Source of the DNA: Knufia peltigerae
Lineage: Eukaryota; Ascomycota; Eurotiomycetes; Chaetothyriales; Trichomeriaceae
Assembly (NCBI GenBank): GCA_030247855.1
Contig: JAPDRN010000188.1
Location: 1-53,121 of the forward strand
Length of the DNA stretch: 53,121 nt
Reading direction: 5' to 3'
The notes beneath the pieces are model-generated. The model had not been told where the DNA came from, searched no databases, and worked only from the letters and a program-made list of their open reading frames with translations. This document shows positions 35,855 through 47,179 of the stretch, in pieces. The position numbers were made by a program, and so were the translations under genes. The first letter of the stretch is position 1. Every line of letters starts with the position of its first letter.

Positions 35855-37293
35855 GTAATGAACGACCCCGTGCTTGGGGATTTCACCTCGGCTTTCGGCT
35901 ACAGGTATGCATCAAAGGCGCGTCTTCAGTTTGCGGCTTTGGAGTTTTCAATTTGTGATGCACTTCAGGAGCAATGGGGAAATGGACATTCGCATTATTT
36001 TTGGACTGTTTTGTTTTGATTTTCTGATGTGATGGGGATGGTGTTATTTCTTTGGAGATGCAAGGACTCTATGGAGCCGTGATTGACGACGTTCTGAAAG
36101 AGGGCAGTATTGGCCTGTTTGACTTTGGGTTGGCCGTAAGGAGCAGGTCATGTTGAGCCGCAGAAGGAGGTTTTGGAGCATCGGAAAGGATCGCAGGGAT
36201 CGGGTCGTACTCGTAGCAGTAGAGTCGATAAATCGCTCATACGGAACTTCCCCTGTCAACTGAAAAGGCAAAGACTTCAGTGCTACGGTGTAGTGCTAGT
36301 GAGCCCCTTCCCCTTGCGACCGTCTGGGGTCGGAGCCTCAGGTACTGTACTTTCGGCTTGGTGAGCCATATATTCTCGGGGGACTCGGAGCTATAGGCGC
36401 CGGAGCCGACCTGAATTTCGTGTCCACATGACGACAAGACGACAGGAATACAATGAAACGATCGAAGAGGTCTCCTCCCCTTCTTCTTTCAAGACTTCAT
36501 TGGACCGGTGGCGGGGATGGTGGTTTGTCATTGAAAAGAAAATATCGCTCATGTTCATGCATGGGTGGTTGTTAATGAACTGCGCCGACTTCATTACGGA
36601 GTATCCATGGAGAAACAAGGTCAGGGATGGTCACCTGCTCAACAGTTGGAAATCGAGTCATCGGAGAGGAAACCAAGGTACCTGAGCTTGATCATCAGAA
36701 GCAATGACCGATGCACATCTACCGAGGAACCAAGGGTCGATGTCATATCTTTCGAGGTAGATGATGTACTCACCTCATATGTGAGAATATAGATGCTATA
36801 GGCTATAGGGCGGCTTGACCAGATCCTTAGGTCCTTGTTGTGCGGACGGGAGACAGCAGAACCAAAGTACGGAGAGTTGTATTCCGTGTGCCTAGATGCC
36901 TAGGTACGATTAGTCAAAATAGTTGAATACCTAGACGTACATAAGCACTGCGACTTTCAAGTTTCGCCGCATGCTACATTATCAAGCCTTTGTAGGTACG
37001 GAGTACCTAGAAGCATATCGACCCCACCAAAAAATCGCAAAAGTCATTCTCGTATCGCCATTTCATCACGATACGAAGGGAAACAAGATCGGTTGTATTC
37101 CTCGACCGCCCACTCATTTTAGACTTCCCACTACTTGTTTCTCTTTCATATGCTCTTTCTACGCATCTGCCCCTCGACGTCGTCGTCGTCGTCGTTGTTG
37201 TTGTCTCGAGTCATCACATTGTCGACACAGCGCCGCCCGCCACGATGATCCTTCCCTACCACTAACTAAACCTTTTTGCGGCCTCTTTACATC
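35855..37293. other. intergenic region
   Basis: It contains the nik1 3' flank and the promoter of the Zn2Cys6 gene. TACGGAGTA is at 36595-36603 and 36997-37005, with nearby CCTAG-type motifs. A CGT-triplet tract lies in the leader at 37178-37206. I see no gene. Confidence 0.55.
37178..37206 (+). repeat. CGT/TGT triplet microsatellite in a 5' leader
   Basis: Six CGT triplets followed by TGT triplets, about 90 bases upstream of the Zn2Cys6 regulator start. It is likely transcribed as leader. Confidence 0.8.
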
Positions 37294-39686
37294 ATGGAAT
37301 CTCCGGCGCACGACGACGACACTCCCGGATCGCGGTCGACCGCCGCCCCAGATGACATGAACGTCGTCGATGACTCGAAACGCTCTGCTACCCAGTCCAC
37401 TGCCACCTCCGCACCTCGCCTGAACCCACGGAGCTGCGTCACTTGTCGGCGACGAAAGGTCCGGTGTAATAAGCAAGAACCGTGCGCAAACTGCGTAAGA
37501 GCTGGCATCGAATGTATCTTCCCTGCGCCGGGCAGGGCCCCCCGCAAATCCAGGAAGCCGCCGGACGCCGAGCTCCTGGCGCGCTTGAAGAGACTCGAAG
37601 GGGTGGTCCACAGCCTGGGTGCTCAGGTGGACGACCATGGCGTCGTCTCGCCGACCACCACCGTGGCAGGGTCGGCAGACATTCGCGCCCGCTCGTTCGC
37701 TGCCGGCGACGCCCACGCCGGAGACTCGCCAAGCTCGGATCGCTCAGATTCCAAGAGACAGTCGATAGACAAGAGTCTGGGTCGGTTGGTCATCAACGAA
37801 GATCGCAGCAGATACGTCAGCAATTCCTTCTGGACGAGCATGAGTGACGAGGTTCGTGGATGCCCATGATGGAACTTTGCGCCCGAGCATACTAACACCA
37901 GGTCTAGATTGCCGAGATGCAGGATCTGCTGGATCCGTCCACGACCGACGACGAGGACGAAAGTAACTCGCCGGTGCAGGATCGCCAGATGGGCAGCCAC
38001 CAAGGCTTCCTCTTTGGCTATTCCTCGATCATGCTCGATTTACGGGAGTTACACCCCAGCCCCAGTCAGATATTCATCCTGTGGGAAGTCTTCAAGGAGA
38101 ATGTCGACCCGGTGGTGCGCATACTTCATCGCCCGACCACGAAAACCATTTTGATGAATGCGGCGAGCAGCCTTGATCGAGTGTCGAGACCTGCCGAAGC
38201 TTTGTTGTTTTCCATCTACTACGGCGCCGTGGTGAGCATGACCCACGAGCAGTGCCGACAATTGTTGGACGAGGACAAGGAGATGCTGCTCAAGAGGTAC
38301 CGCTTTGCGACAGAACAAGCCTTGGCTCGCGCGGACTTCCTCAACAGCTCGAGTCTGATGTGTCTGCAGGCATTCGCTTTCTTCTTGGTCTTTGTGAGGC
38401 ACGTAGATGATTCTCGGTTAGTATGGGCCTTGGGGGGACTCGCCATTCATTTGGCGCAATCACTGGGCATTCACCGAGATGGAACCAATTTCGGCCTCAG
38501 TCCGTTCGATACAGAGATGAGACGACGGTTATGGTGGCACCTGTCTCTCATGGACAACAGAGCAGCAGAAGATCATGGTACAGACCCTACCTTTACCGAA
38601 CAATTTTTCGATACCAAACTGCCCATGAACTACAACGACGATGATATCTACCCTGGCATGAAAGAGTACCCGCCTGAGAGACAGACTGCTACTGAAATGA
38701 CTTTCTGCTTGATCCGCTCCGAGCTGAGTATCTTGCCACGTCGACTCAATTTCACCGCTCCCGGTTCAACGCCTGGTCAGACGCAAGACCTGCCCTTGGA
38801 GCAGAAAGAGAAGTTGATCGACGAATGCCATCGGCATCTGGAGGAGAAATATCTTCGACACTGCGATCCCAATGTGCCCATATTTTGGGTGGCGGCCACC
38901 GTCGCTCGACTCATTCTGGCCAAGATTTGGTTGTCCATTAACCACCCCCGATCATTTGGCTCGGCGACTGGCGACGCGGTGTTACCCCAAGAAGTGCGCG
39001 ATCGTGTCTTCATTACTTCGGTAGAGGTACTCGAATTCACGCATTTGTTGGAGAAGAACGAAAAGACGGCCAAATGGGGTTGGTTCTTCCGTACTTACAT
39101 GCAATGGCAGTCAGTGGCATTTGCTCTGTCAGAAATATGTATCAGACCACCTGGACCTGACGTCGACAGAGCGTGGAGGGCGGTTGAAGCAGTATATGAC
39201 GATAGAGTCACCAAGAACTCCAAGTTCCAGAGGGGGATGTTGTGGAAGCCATTGCGGCATCTGATGGCGAGGGCCCAAGAGCGAAGAAAGGCCCAATGGG
39301 CAGCTCAAACGACACAGACTGATACATTGTTCACCGACATAGACAGTTCAACAACACTGCAAAGATTTGCACAGGACTATCCCGACAACATGGTTAGCAA
39401 CACGGCGGACGTATTTGGCATGACGCTTGATCACCCGCCCTCGACAGATGTACCAGTGCAGTCAATGACTGCAGGCTCGCCCCGATTTTCAGCGCCCATG
39501 TATGCGAAAACTGCCGGGACATCGTCGCAGGATGGGTCCAGCGATACGACCATGACTCCGGGACAATTCCCCTTGTCCAATAACGAAATTCTGAACTTCG
39601 GATGGTCTCCATCTTTGGGCGATTTTGCGGTTCGCCAGGAGCCGTTCGAACGCTTCTTTATGAATGTACAGGAAGAATGGTTTTAA
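37294..39686 (+). CDS. Zn2Cys6 transcription factor with fungal-specific middle homology domain
   Basis: Nuclear sequence-specific regulator. Two exons, 37294-37851 and 37908-39686, encode 778 aa (56-nt intron, GTTCGT...TCTAG, phase 0). The binuclear zinc cluster CVTCRRRKVRCNKQEPCANC, completed by a sixth Cys seven residues on, has the canonical CX2CX6CX5CX2CX6C spacing at residues about 50-77. It is followed by a basic linker and a short helix (LLARLKRLEGVVHSLGAQVD), a probable dimerisation coil. Residues about 230-560 form the fungal transcription-factor domain (LGGLAIHLAQSLGIHRDG, EMRRRLWWHLSLMD). The C-terminal 150 residues are Ser/Thr/Pro/Asp-rich and may be an activation region. It stands alone between nik1 and the cytochrome b561 gene, so no target is implied by its neighbours. 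A short AGAAGC-type repeat lies in the 3' flank at 39725-39745. Confidence 0.95.
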
Positions 39687-40552
39687 AAATCACTCATTAC
39701 GACCTTTCCCGAAGAACAATCGCAAGCAGAAGCAGAAGCAGAAGCAACGATCAATCCATCCAGAGATGCAACGTGTATCGGGTCGCTGAAGCACAGCAGC
39801 CTTCCTTCCCGCTCCTTCAAAATGGAAGCGATAAGCGATGACTGCGCTAAGATCTATTTCCAGGGTCAGAAGATCTCCGTAGAATTTGGTGCATCCGGAT
39901 GCGAGTGGTGTGTAAGCGCTGGTGGCGCCGACAAAGCCCTATTCGGAGCCCATTGACAATTCCGAGGCTTGTGGTTGGTTGAGCGGCTGTGCTTCGTAGG
40001 GGGCCGACAGGGGCCGTCAAGCCTAGAAACCCTGGTGAGCCACCTAAAACACCCCGAGCTTTTCGGAGACCGTTAGTGGGAAATCAGCATCTCTTATTGG
40101 GATTGATGGGCGTGCAATCTGATGCCTGTCAATTAGCACCCACCAACCACGCAGCGCACAAAAAAAGAACATCCCCTGATTCTGGGGCGAGGGACTCCAC
40201 CAGGTAAATATGGGTGACCTCGCGTCCTGAAGCTGGCGTTGCACGATCACTGAGGCTGCGCTGTCCAGGAAGAGCGATCGAGACGCTCTCACATCCTCAG
40301 GTTACACAAAGTCTGAAACATCCTCTCTCCCAAAAGCAGACAATATTGCCGCCGCCGAGGAACGTCGCTGCTGCTTGATCCCCGTCCTCACGCTCCTGCC
40401 TTGGCCTGTGAGGGTTCAACAATTTGTACGGATATTTCGCAGTCAATTTCAGTTGAATTCTCGCTTTTTGATATCTGCTTCCAGTGCAAGATTATTGCAA
40501 AACTGCTATTCTCTCCCTTTAGCAGAATTTGTGGTGTCCTATAGCCCCGACC
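39687..40552. other. intergenic region
   Basis: No gene seen. It holds the 3' flank of the Zn2Cys6 gene and the promoter of the DOMON/b561 gene. A hexamer-type repeat (AGAAGC, three and a half units) lies at 39725-39745. Confidence 0.6.
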
Positions 40553-41971
40553 ATGTCTTTCTCAAACCAAGGCCGCGTACGGGGTTTGGCTGCAACCCTT
40601 CTCTTGTCCAGTGAGTCCAACAACGAATTGCAATCCGTTCCAGGTTTTCAACTGACATTCGTCTTCTCAGCATTCATGGCCGCTACGAAAGCTGATGTTC
40701 CCGCTTCCACATACGTTGGCATGGGCACATCTCCCAAGTCGCAAGATAATGTCACCGTTTCAATCAATGTCCCTGACAACAGCACCGACACCCTGTTCTA
40801 CCACTTCTCCGCCCCTTCGTCCCGGAAATGGGCAGCCTTTGGATTTGGAGACAAGATGAAGGATGCACTGATATTTGTTACATACGCTTCGGAGGATGGA
40901 AACAATGTCACAGTCAGCCCTCGATTAGGGAAGGGTCACACAATGCCACAACACACCGACGACGTCAAGGTCGACGTACTGGAGGGCAGTGGTGTCATCA
41001 ACAATGTCTTTGTTGTCAATGCGAAATGTACTGGCTGCCGTAGCTGGGATGGTGGCAAGGTGGATGTCGACAGCACCGACCAAGACATGATATGGGCATT
41101 GGGACCAGATGGAAGCTTGAAATCGGATGATGTCTCGGCGTCCATTACTCAGCACGAGGGGCATAATTTCTTCGACCTCAACCTCAAGGATGCCACTGGA
41201 ACTGGCGGTGTTCCCAATGTATCCAACACTACCGCCGACAGTGACGACTTTGATGACGGTCCTTTTGGCAGAGGCCACGCCAATCCAGGTGTTGCTTTTC
41301 ACGCTTTTCTGATGGTTTCGGCATTTTTGATCGTCTTCCCTGCTGGCTACCTGCTATTACGCATTCTCAACAAGGTCGTAATACACTGGGCGGTACAAAC
41401 CTTCGCTTTGCTTATGGTTTGTGTGGGCACAGCAGCTGGGATCGGTATCAGCATCAGGCAGGATATAGTAAGTCTCTTGGGAACGTTGTCATGGATGGTT
41501 TCAGACCACTAACCCGGGTGCCAGTCTCCGAGTCTGAACTCTGGCCACCAAATCCTGGGCCTCGTCATCCTCGCTCTTGTCATCACGACCTGGGTCGTGG
41601 GCTTTCTCGGTCATCGCATCTACAATAAGACCGGCACACCAGCTAAGATCATGAAGGGTCACCGTGTCCTTGGCCCTGGCAGCATTCTTCTGGGTATCGT
41701 CAACACCTTTGTCGGCTTCAATTTTGCTGGCAACCATCGCGGCATGATTATTTACGGCGTTGCGACCTTCTTTCTGCTTCTCGTTGTGGGGGGATGGACC
41801 ATGATCAGGAGGCGACAGGAGATGCGCAAGGCACCCATGAACACTCCCGCGGCAATGAATTTTCGCGAAGGACAATACGAGCCGCCCCAAGGACCACCCC
41901 CGCCACCGTTGTACGGGGAAGGTGGCATTCCGCTACAGAGTTACTCCAATGCACCGCCCGTTTACAGATGA
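40553..41971 (+). CDS. DOMON-cytochrome b561 membrane protein
   Basis: Putative extracellular haem domain fused to a transmembrane electron-transfer b561 module; such proteins move electrons across a membrane, often with ascorbate or other small donors. Three exons, 40553-40610, 40671-41467 and 41525-41971 (introns of 60 and 57 nt), encode 433 aa. The N-terminus has a hydrophobic stretch (LAATLLLSTFMAA) that serves as a signal peptide and is split by intron 1. Residues about 30-205 form the DOMON beta-sandwich (LFYHFSAPSSRKWAAFGFG, IFVTYA, DQDMIWALGP). About five transmembrane helices follow (residues 240-395). Conserved-position His residues lie in VAFHAFLMVSAF, VVIHWAVQTF, SGHQILGLVIL and MKGHRVLGPGS, as expected for b561 haem ligands. 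The tail is Pro-rich and cytosolic. It resembles the cytochrome domain of cellobiose dehydrogenases but lacks a flavin domain. Confidence 0.93.
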
Positions 41972-43279
41972 AAGGGTGTTGTGTTTGGGCCTGCAATGAG
42001 TTGTTGGTTTTGTTCTATGGAACAGGAATTGTGACTTGGGAAACATTTATCTACATTGAGCACGGATTGCTTAGGTAGTGCCAGCATCAACAATAGTCTA
42101 AACTGTTACCTTTTCCTAATTCTCCAGATGGGTTTATGAATGTCGATAAAGAATGATCTTGGTGTCTGCGTTTGTAGGGTTCTTATGGTCCAGGATTTAA
42201 GGTGCGATCGACCCTCGCAGCTCGACTTTGGATTGAACACAGCAAACGAGGTCCATGGCCAGAGGATAGAACAATGACAGGGGAAAAGTTATGCTGATAT
42301 TGCATGTGGCTACCTTGAGGAAAATTGATGGTCTGTAAGGTATTTACGGACGACATCTGGCTTGAGCAGAGCATTCATTTGGTCCGTCGAATCTGTCACT
42401 TCACCGACGACGAGGTTGTGCAGCTCCAGCTAGACGCTGCCGACAGCTCGTGGGCTTCTGATGCGGTCAAACTCGATCTGAGGCGCCAGATTGAGGAGTT
42501 TCATACCAATTTCGGAGTGTAGTTCTCGCGCTCTCGCGTGCGTACTTTTCTTTATTATTGCTCGCCGCGATAGCAAAATTGCGAGATATGGTGTCACTAC
42601 TGAGATTGTTGCCTTCGTATCTACATGAGACCTACATGAGCGCCCTACAGTTGCATGCTCATTCTTCCGGTTGTCGACTCGACATACTTACCGCTTGTGC
42701 TTCGATATGGCAAAGCATCGATCCCCACACAATCTAGATGTCATCTCAAACGTCGTCGACGAAAGTCTCGCCATGACTATGCCCTTGAGTTCGGCCAGCA
42801 CCCTACCGTAGGGATCCTTCACCCATTCTGTACGGAGTACCACAGGGCTGGAATAAGTTTCACCAGATTTCGGCCTCGAGACTTGGGGGGGGAAAAGTGA
42901 CACTGGGCCGAAGCACGGGCGGAAATCCCTAGTCTGAGTTTCGAGCAGGACGTGATTATGTGATGGAGACGACACGGGCTTGGAAGGAAATACCAGCAGA
43001 GATGGTTCTTTTTCTGGACAAGTTGAACCCAAGGGCAACGTTGATAACAATGATTGCCACTATTGACAGGATCGATTGTTCGAGATGAGTTTTGTGTGTT
43101 CGTGTCAACGGTGAGCTCCGGTACAGTCATCACTGTCACTCCCAGTTCCAAGAAAGGGATCGGTCGCTTACCACTCACCGTCGAGGTGACCAGAGCAGGG
43201 TTCGTGTATATATATATATATTTTATATTGAAGATTGATATTGTACGCCTAAAATTCGCTGATCTATTTTGCTAACTTC
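41972..43279. other. intergenic region up to the retroelement edge
   Basis: It holds the 3' flank of the DOMON/b561 gene, the small possible ORF listed separately, TACGGAGTA at 42831-42839, and a (TA)n run at about 43206-43220 close to the retroelement's truncated end. No other gene is seen. Confidence 0.55.
42328..42522 (+). CDS. possible small protein or isolated exon, unknown
   Basis: A 64-codon frame from ATG at 42328 to TAG. Its codons are C/G-rich at third positions, as in neighbouring real genes, and it encodes an amphipathic acidic helix pattern (FTDDEVVQLQLDAADSSWAS, then VKLDLRRQIEEF). GTCTGTAAG before base 42340 could instead be an intron acceptor, making this the last exon of a longer gene, but no upstream exon is convincing. 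No family is recognised. It may also be a remnant of a gene damaged near the retroelement. Confidence 0.28.
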   Translation: MVCKVFTDDIWLEQSIHLVRRICHFTDDEVVQLQLDAADSSWASDAVKLDLRRQIEEFHTNFGV

Positions 43280-44900
43280 GGCGTCAGCTTTTTCACTATG
43301 TTTAGGTATTGTAAGCCCTCATGGTCCGTCTATACAATAGTCCTGGTATTGTTTATGATATATTTCTCCTATTGCCTTAGTGCTACCTTAACTGCTAGTA
43401 GTTCTCTTTTATGCGTGGGATAACGATGTTATACGTTCGTAAAAGAGTGACTAAGATATATAACCGGGTGCTCTTTACCATCTCGCATCTGAAGAAGTAC
43501 GGCCCCGTACGTAAAATCTGATGCGTCCGTTTTAATGATGAATACAGCCCATTAATCTGGCTGAATCAACACAGGGTCAGTTAACATTGCCTCCTTCAGT
43601 CGTACGAATACAGATTTAGTTGATGTGTTCCAGAATACCTTCTCTCTTTTTCCGACCTTCCCTTTTATGAGGTCATATAATGGTGCGGCGATTACTGCGA
43701 AAATCTGATAAAATGGCGATACCAGAGCACATTCCATAGAACGCCCTTACATGATACACTGTGTAAGGTTAAGGGTACTCGTTAATCGTACGAATCTTCT
43801 TAGGATCCATACGAATATTACCTCCGCTAACAACAAAACCACAGAACTTAATGCTTTCTTTAAGAAACTCGTATTTCTCTGAGTTTAAGAAAAGATTATT
43901 CTCCTGAATCTTTATAAACACCAGTCGTACGTGCCCCTTATGTTCTTCCTGCGTACTTACCAATATCCTGACAACAAGTCTAGTTTGCTAAACCACTAAG
44001 CGTTTTGCAACTGGTCTAGATATTTATCAATCCGAGGGAGTAAGTATATGTTTCGTACAGTGACTGCATTTAGCGCTCGATAGTTAACGCACATTCTCCA
44101 TTTGCCATCCTTCTTGCGTACGAAAAGGATAGCTGCTCCCTAAGATGATGTTAATGGTCTAATGAGACCTCTTTTATACAGGTATTTCACCTGTTTCTCT
44201 TGCTCCTCGTATTGTATGGCTGACAGCGGGTATGTTGGTCTGTTTATAGCGCGCATATCCCCTGTATCAATCTCATGATCTACTCACCGCTGAGGTAGAA
44301 GGTCTGGTGGTAACTCTGTACGAAAGCAACTCAGCAATGGGCTAAGTAATGTGTCTAGGTTCTTATTGTTTATTGATTTGATCTGTCCTTCCTTTGTACT
44401 GTTAAACCCCTCTCTAATCATGTATAGCTTATATATTTCAATCTTATTCTTTCTCTACTATCTCTAAAGACATTAGTATGATATTATTTTTAAGTCAGGA
44501 ATATCCGCTAACTATCGTATAATAGATCGCTAAGTTTACACACTCCATTCCTTACCTTAGTCTCGGACAATAATTCCCTCAGTGTTATAATCTGGTATAA
44601 CGAGATATTGAGTCTAAAAAGGCTTTCCTAAAAATAGTTCTGTTTGCAGTTATATAACCACTGCCTCAATCTCAGCACAAAAATCCTCGTGCTTTATTTT
44701 TAGTAGTATAGTCCTATATAAGGGAATCCATTACCTACTCTCCAATTTAACTATACCTACTTTTTACTGCACTTATAATCCTAAGGACGTGGCTAACATC
44801 TTAGAAATAAAGTTCCTGGATACCCCAGTGTCTATAGATACGGTTATTATATGACCACCGCAGTTCTAGATATATATTATCCACCTAGTCAAAACCAGCG
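43280..44900 (-). pseudogene. gypsy pol remnant (protease, reverse transcriptase, partial RNase H)
   Basis: The protease segment reads IDTGVSRNFIS near 44.8 kb, where active elements usually have DSG. The RT palm region with WRMCVNYRALNAVTV lies near 44.05-44.11 kb. At about 43.95-43.99 kb the expected YLDD catalytic box is missing: the flanking VV and ILV residues are present but the two Asp are gone. HVRLVF, SEKYEFL and IRMDPKKIRTINEYP (43.77-43.92 kb) are conserved downstream. The RT-RNase H connection (LKEAMLTDPVLIQPD) and the RNase H start (TDASDFTYGAVLLQ) are recognisable, followed by a stop near TDHEGLQYL. The polyprotein cannot be functional. Confidence 0.85.
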
Positions 44901-45059
44901 AGTTAACGTTCTGTTCAACTCTTTTTAATGAGAGCGTCCTCTCCTTCCCTTCCTAAGCCTTATACGCGGCCTCAGTGATTCCGTCCCCTTCCTGATGCTT
45001 GGGGTCCTGCATTGGAGACCTGTGACCTGGTCTATACGTGTGGTCCTCCACGCACAGAC

Positions 45060-45923
45060 CTATACTTTTTCCTTTTCCGGGCAATCCCGCCTAAAATGTC
45101 CAGGCTTTTTACACCTAGAGCATAGCCTTTGTCTTGGCTTACTCTCCATTGTACGCAAGTTATCACTCTCCTCCTGCTTAATGGCTGGCGATGGCGATCG
45201 CTGACGCTTATTTGAAAACCTCGTACGAGGATTCAGTGTTTTATTGATTTCCTCCGCCTGTTCAGCCTCGGCCATTACCTCCACTAAAGTGATTAGCTTC
45301 GCCCTTCTCAAGTCCAACTACGTATGAGGACGCATTAACTATATATATTGCTCCACTTTTGTATTCTCTAATATCGCATTCCCAATATTAAGAGCTAATG
45401 TTGTGAACTTATCGTTGTACGCCCGAATATTTAAGCCCTCGAACTTGGACTCAAATAGCGTGTGGAGGTCATTAGACTCCTTGTTTCGATCGACGAATCG
45501 GTTGGTTATCTCTTCCTTAAATCTCTCCTAGCCATTCAGTTCCTCACCGTACAATCCCAATACGTTTTGATACCAATTCCTGGCATCGTCCACGCATAGG
45601 TTGGTTACGTACGTAACCTTCTGGGTGTTGGCAATACCACTGGTTTTGAAGAAGATCTCACAAGCGAATAACCATTCTCGTACGGGAGGTTTCTTGCCGT
45701 TAAACGTCGGCGGCGACGTGAGCGATATCTTAAAGGAGATGTCAGGAGTACATGTAACGACCTCCTCCGACTGAGGAGTACTTATCCCGCCTTGATCGTT
45801 CGAGTCGTTGCGTACGGTGGATGAGGAACCCTCAGGGGCTGCCGAAGCCTCCCCTTCTACGCCTGAAGCTCTGGGATCTCCTGGCCCGAGGCCACTTGAT
45901 CGAGTACTTGCTCTAGGAGGCAT
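45060..45923 (-). pseudogene. gypsy gag remnant with CCHC zinc knuckle
   Basis: The N-terminal part (45923-45528) starts MPPRASTRSSGLG and contains FNGKKPPVREWLFACEIFF, typical of retroelement gag. The frame then stops, and the middle is damaged. The C-terminal part (45317-45060) carries a nucleocapsid knuckle CSRCKKPGHFRRDC (CX2CX4HX4C) and a basic/acidic flank. Two separate open pieces with a broken interval mean gag is disrupted. Confidence 0.85.
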
Positions 45924-45962
45924 AACCGCTCCGTACGAGAGTACTCAGGGCGTTGCTACCAA

Positions 45963-46084
45963 TGTAGAGTCAGGCGGGACCAAAGGGTTCCTGGCTAGGT
46001 CTATGGAAGTCCTAGGCGGTGTAGATAGCTATGTCTAGGACACTAAGGCTCACGTGTGGTCACGTGGCGCCGAGCGCTACTACA
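45963..46084 (-). repeat. putative LTR of the gypsy element
   Basis: A 122-base segment bounded on the element's strand by TGTAG at its start and CTACA at its end, a 5-bp inverted repeat with TG...CA termini. It is followed after two bases by a GGTAGCAACGCC primer-site-like sequence and then gag. Only one copy is seen, so the boundary rests on position and end motif alone. Confidence 0.4.
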
Positions 46085-46099
46085 CACTCACAAACTACT

Positions 46100-47179
46100 T
46101 CACAAGCTACCGTGTGTTGCAGCTGGGAGAGGGTAGCCTTCTTCTGCGAAGAGTCGCCCAGCAGCTTGCAGGTATTCAGCGATTTCTTCGCCAAGCCAAA
46201 GGGGAATCAATTTGGTCCTGGCCTCCTCCATCTCATGCATAATACCCCCAGCAACCTGTCGTCTTATCAGCATTGCAATCAAACCGAGCGGAGATGGCTA
46301 GGGATGCTTACCAAGATACACCTTCCACTCCCAGGAGTTAGAGAAGTTTGTGCGATTACAGCTCCGACATCTTCGATTGTATTCGCCTTCAAGCCTGAAG
46401 TAGCCCATATTTCCGCAACCTTCCGAAACGTCGCCGTTGGAGTCACGAATGGGGCCACTGCATTTACTCTCACGTTTATTCTCTTTGCTGCAAGCTGGGA
46501 CGATCGCAAGAGCCCAATAAGGCCATGTTTTGAAGTGACATACCCACCCACCCCAGTACTGCCAAAATATCCTGACGTCGAGGTTATGAGAACTACAGAG
46601 CCTCGAGAACCATCTGCAGAGCGTGGTTCGTTCCGTTGCATATGAAACATGGCCAACCTTAACGCTGCAATGGATGTGCTATCAGTCTCACCATATAGTC
46701 GAAAGTGGCAAATGTGAACAGGCTGAGAAATAGAGCAACGTACTATTTATTGTACCTTTTAGGTTAACATCCAGCACTCTAAATCCGTCAGTGGATTCTG
46801 GCAGCTCTCCCATGTCGTTGACGGCTTCCAAATCGAACAGGCTGCTGCTTTCCATTATTCCGGCGTTTGCGACAACCACATCTATACGCAAAAAGCGTTC
46901 AATGGTTTGTCTGAACAACAGCTTCATGTCTTCCCAGCTGAGAGTATTTGTGGGAATGAAGAGCGCTTTTTCTGGATATTTCAGGGAAGCTATGAGAGCG
47001 TCTGCTTCTGCTATCGTGGATTCGAGATCTGCAATCACGACATTTGCTCCGTGTGAAGAGAAAATCCTGACAGTTTGTGCCCCAATACCATTGGAGCCTC
47101 CCGTAATAATAGCTGTTTTGCCTTCGAGATGATTAAATGCGAAATCGTCAATACTCACAGTCTCCATGGGCGAAATCAT
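46100..47179 (-). CDS. short-chain dehydrogenase/reductase
   Basis: Oxidises or reduces an alcohol/carbonyl group with NAD(P). Three exons, 47179-46744, 46664-46312 and 46255-46100 (introns of 79 and 56 nt), encode 314 aa. The cofactor loop TGGSNGIG is at residues 26-33, the structural VANAGI at 103-108 and VVIADLES after strand 2, whose Asp favours NAD. The catalytic set has Ser174 and Tyr187-VTS-Lys191. Exon 3 restores a family-typical C-terminus, VAGGIMHEMEEARTKLIPLW, that would be lost without splicing. The start at 47179 gives MISPMETVSIDDFAF; a second ATG at 47167 is possible. It is the leftmost gene of the catabolic cluster and its 3' end sits 15 bases from the retroelement LTR. The substrate is unknown: perhaps an aromatic alcohol/aldehyde or a ring-cleavage intermediate. 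Confidence 0.92.

Larger units (their letters stand above)
43280..46084 (-). mobile_element. truncated, decayed Ty3/gypsy LTR retrotransposon
   Basis: An AT-rich island reading leftward in retroelement order: putative LTR (46084-45963), a primer-binding-site-like TTGGTAGCAACGCC just after it, gag (45923-45060), protease (about 44.79-44.85 kb), reverse transcriptase (about 44.11-43.55 kb) and the RNase H start (43.53-43.28 kb). Homology stops near 43280 within RNase H. No integrase, chromodomain or second LTR is visible, so the 3' part has been lost. The frame is interrupted many times and TA-rich codons dominate, which fits repeat-induced point mutation or simple decay. It ends 15 bases from the SDR stop codon at 46100. 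Confidence 0.85.
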
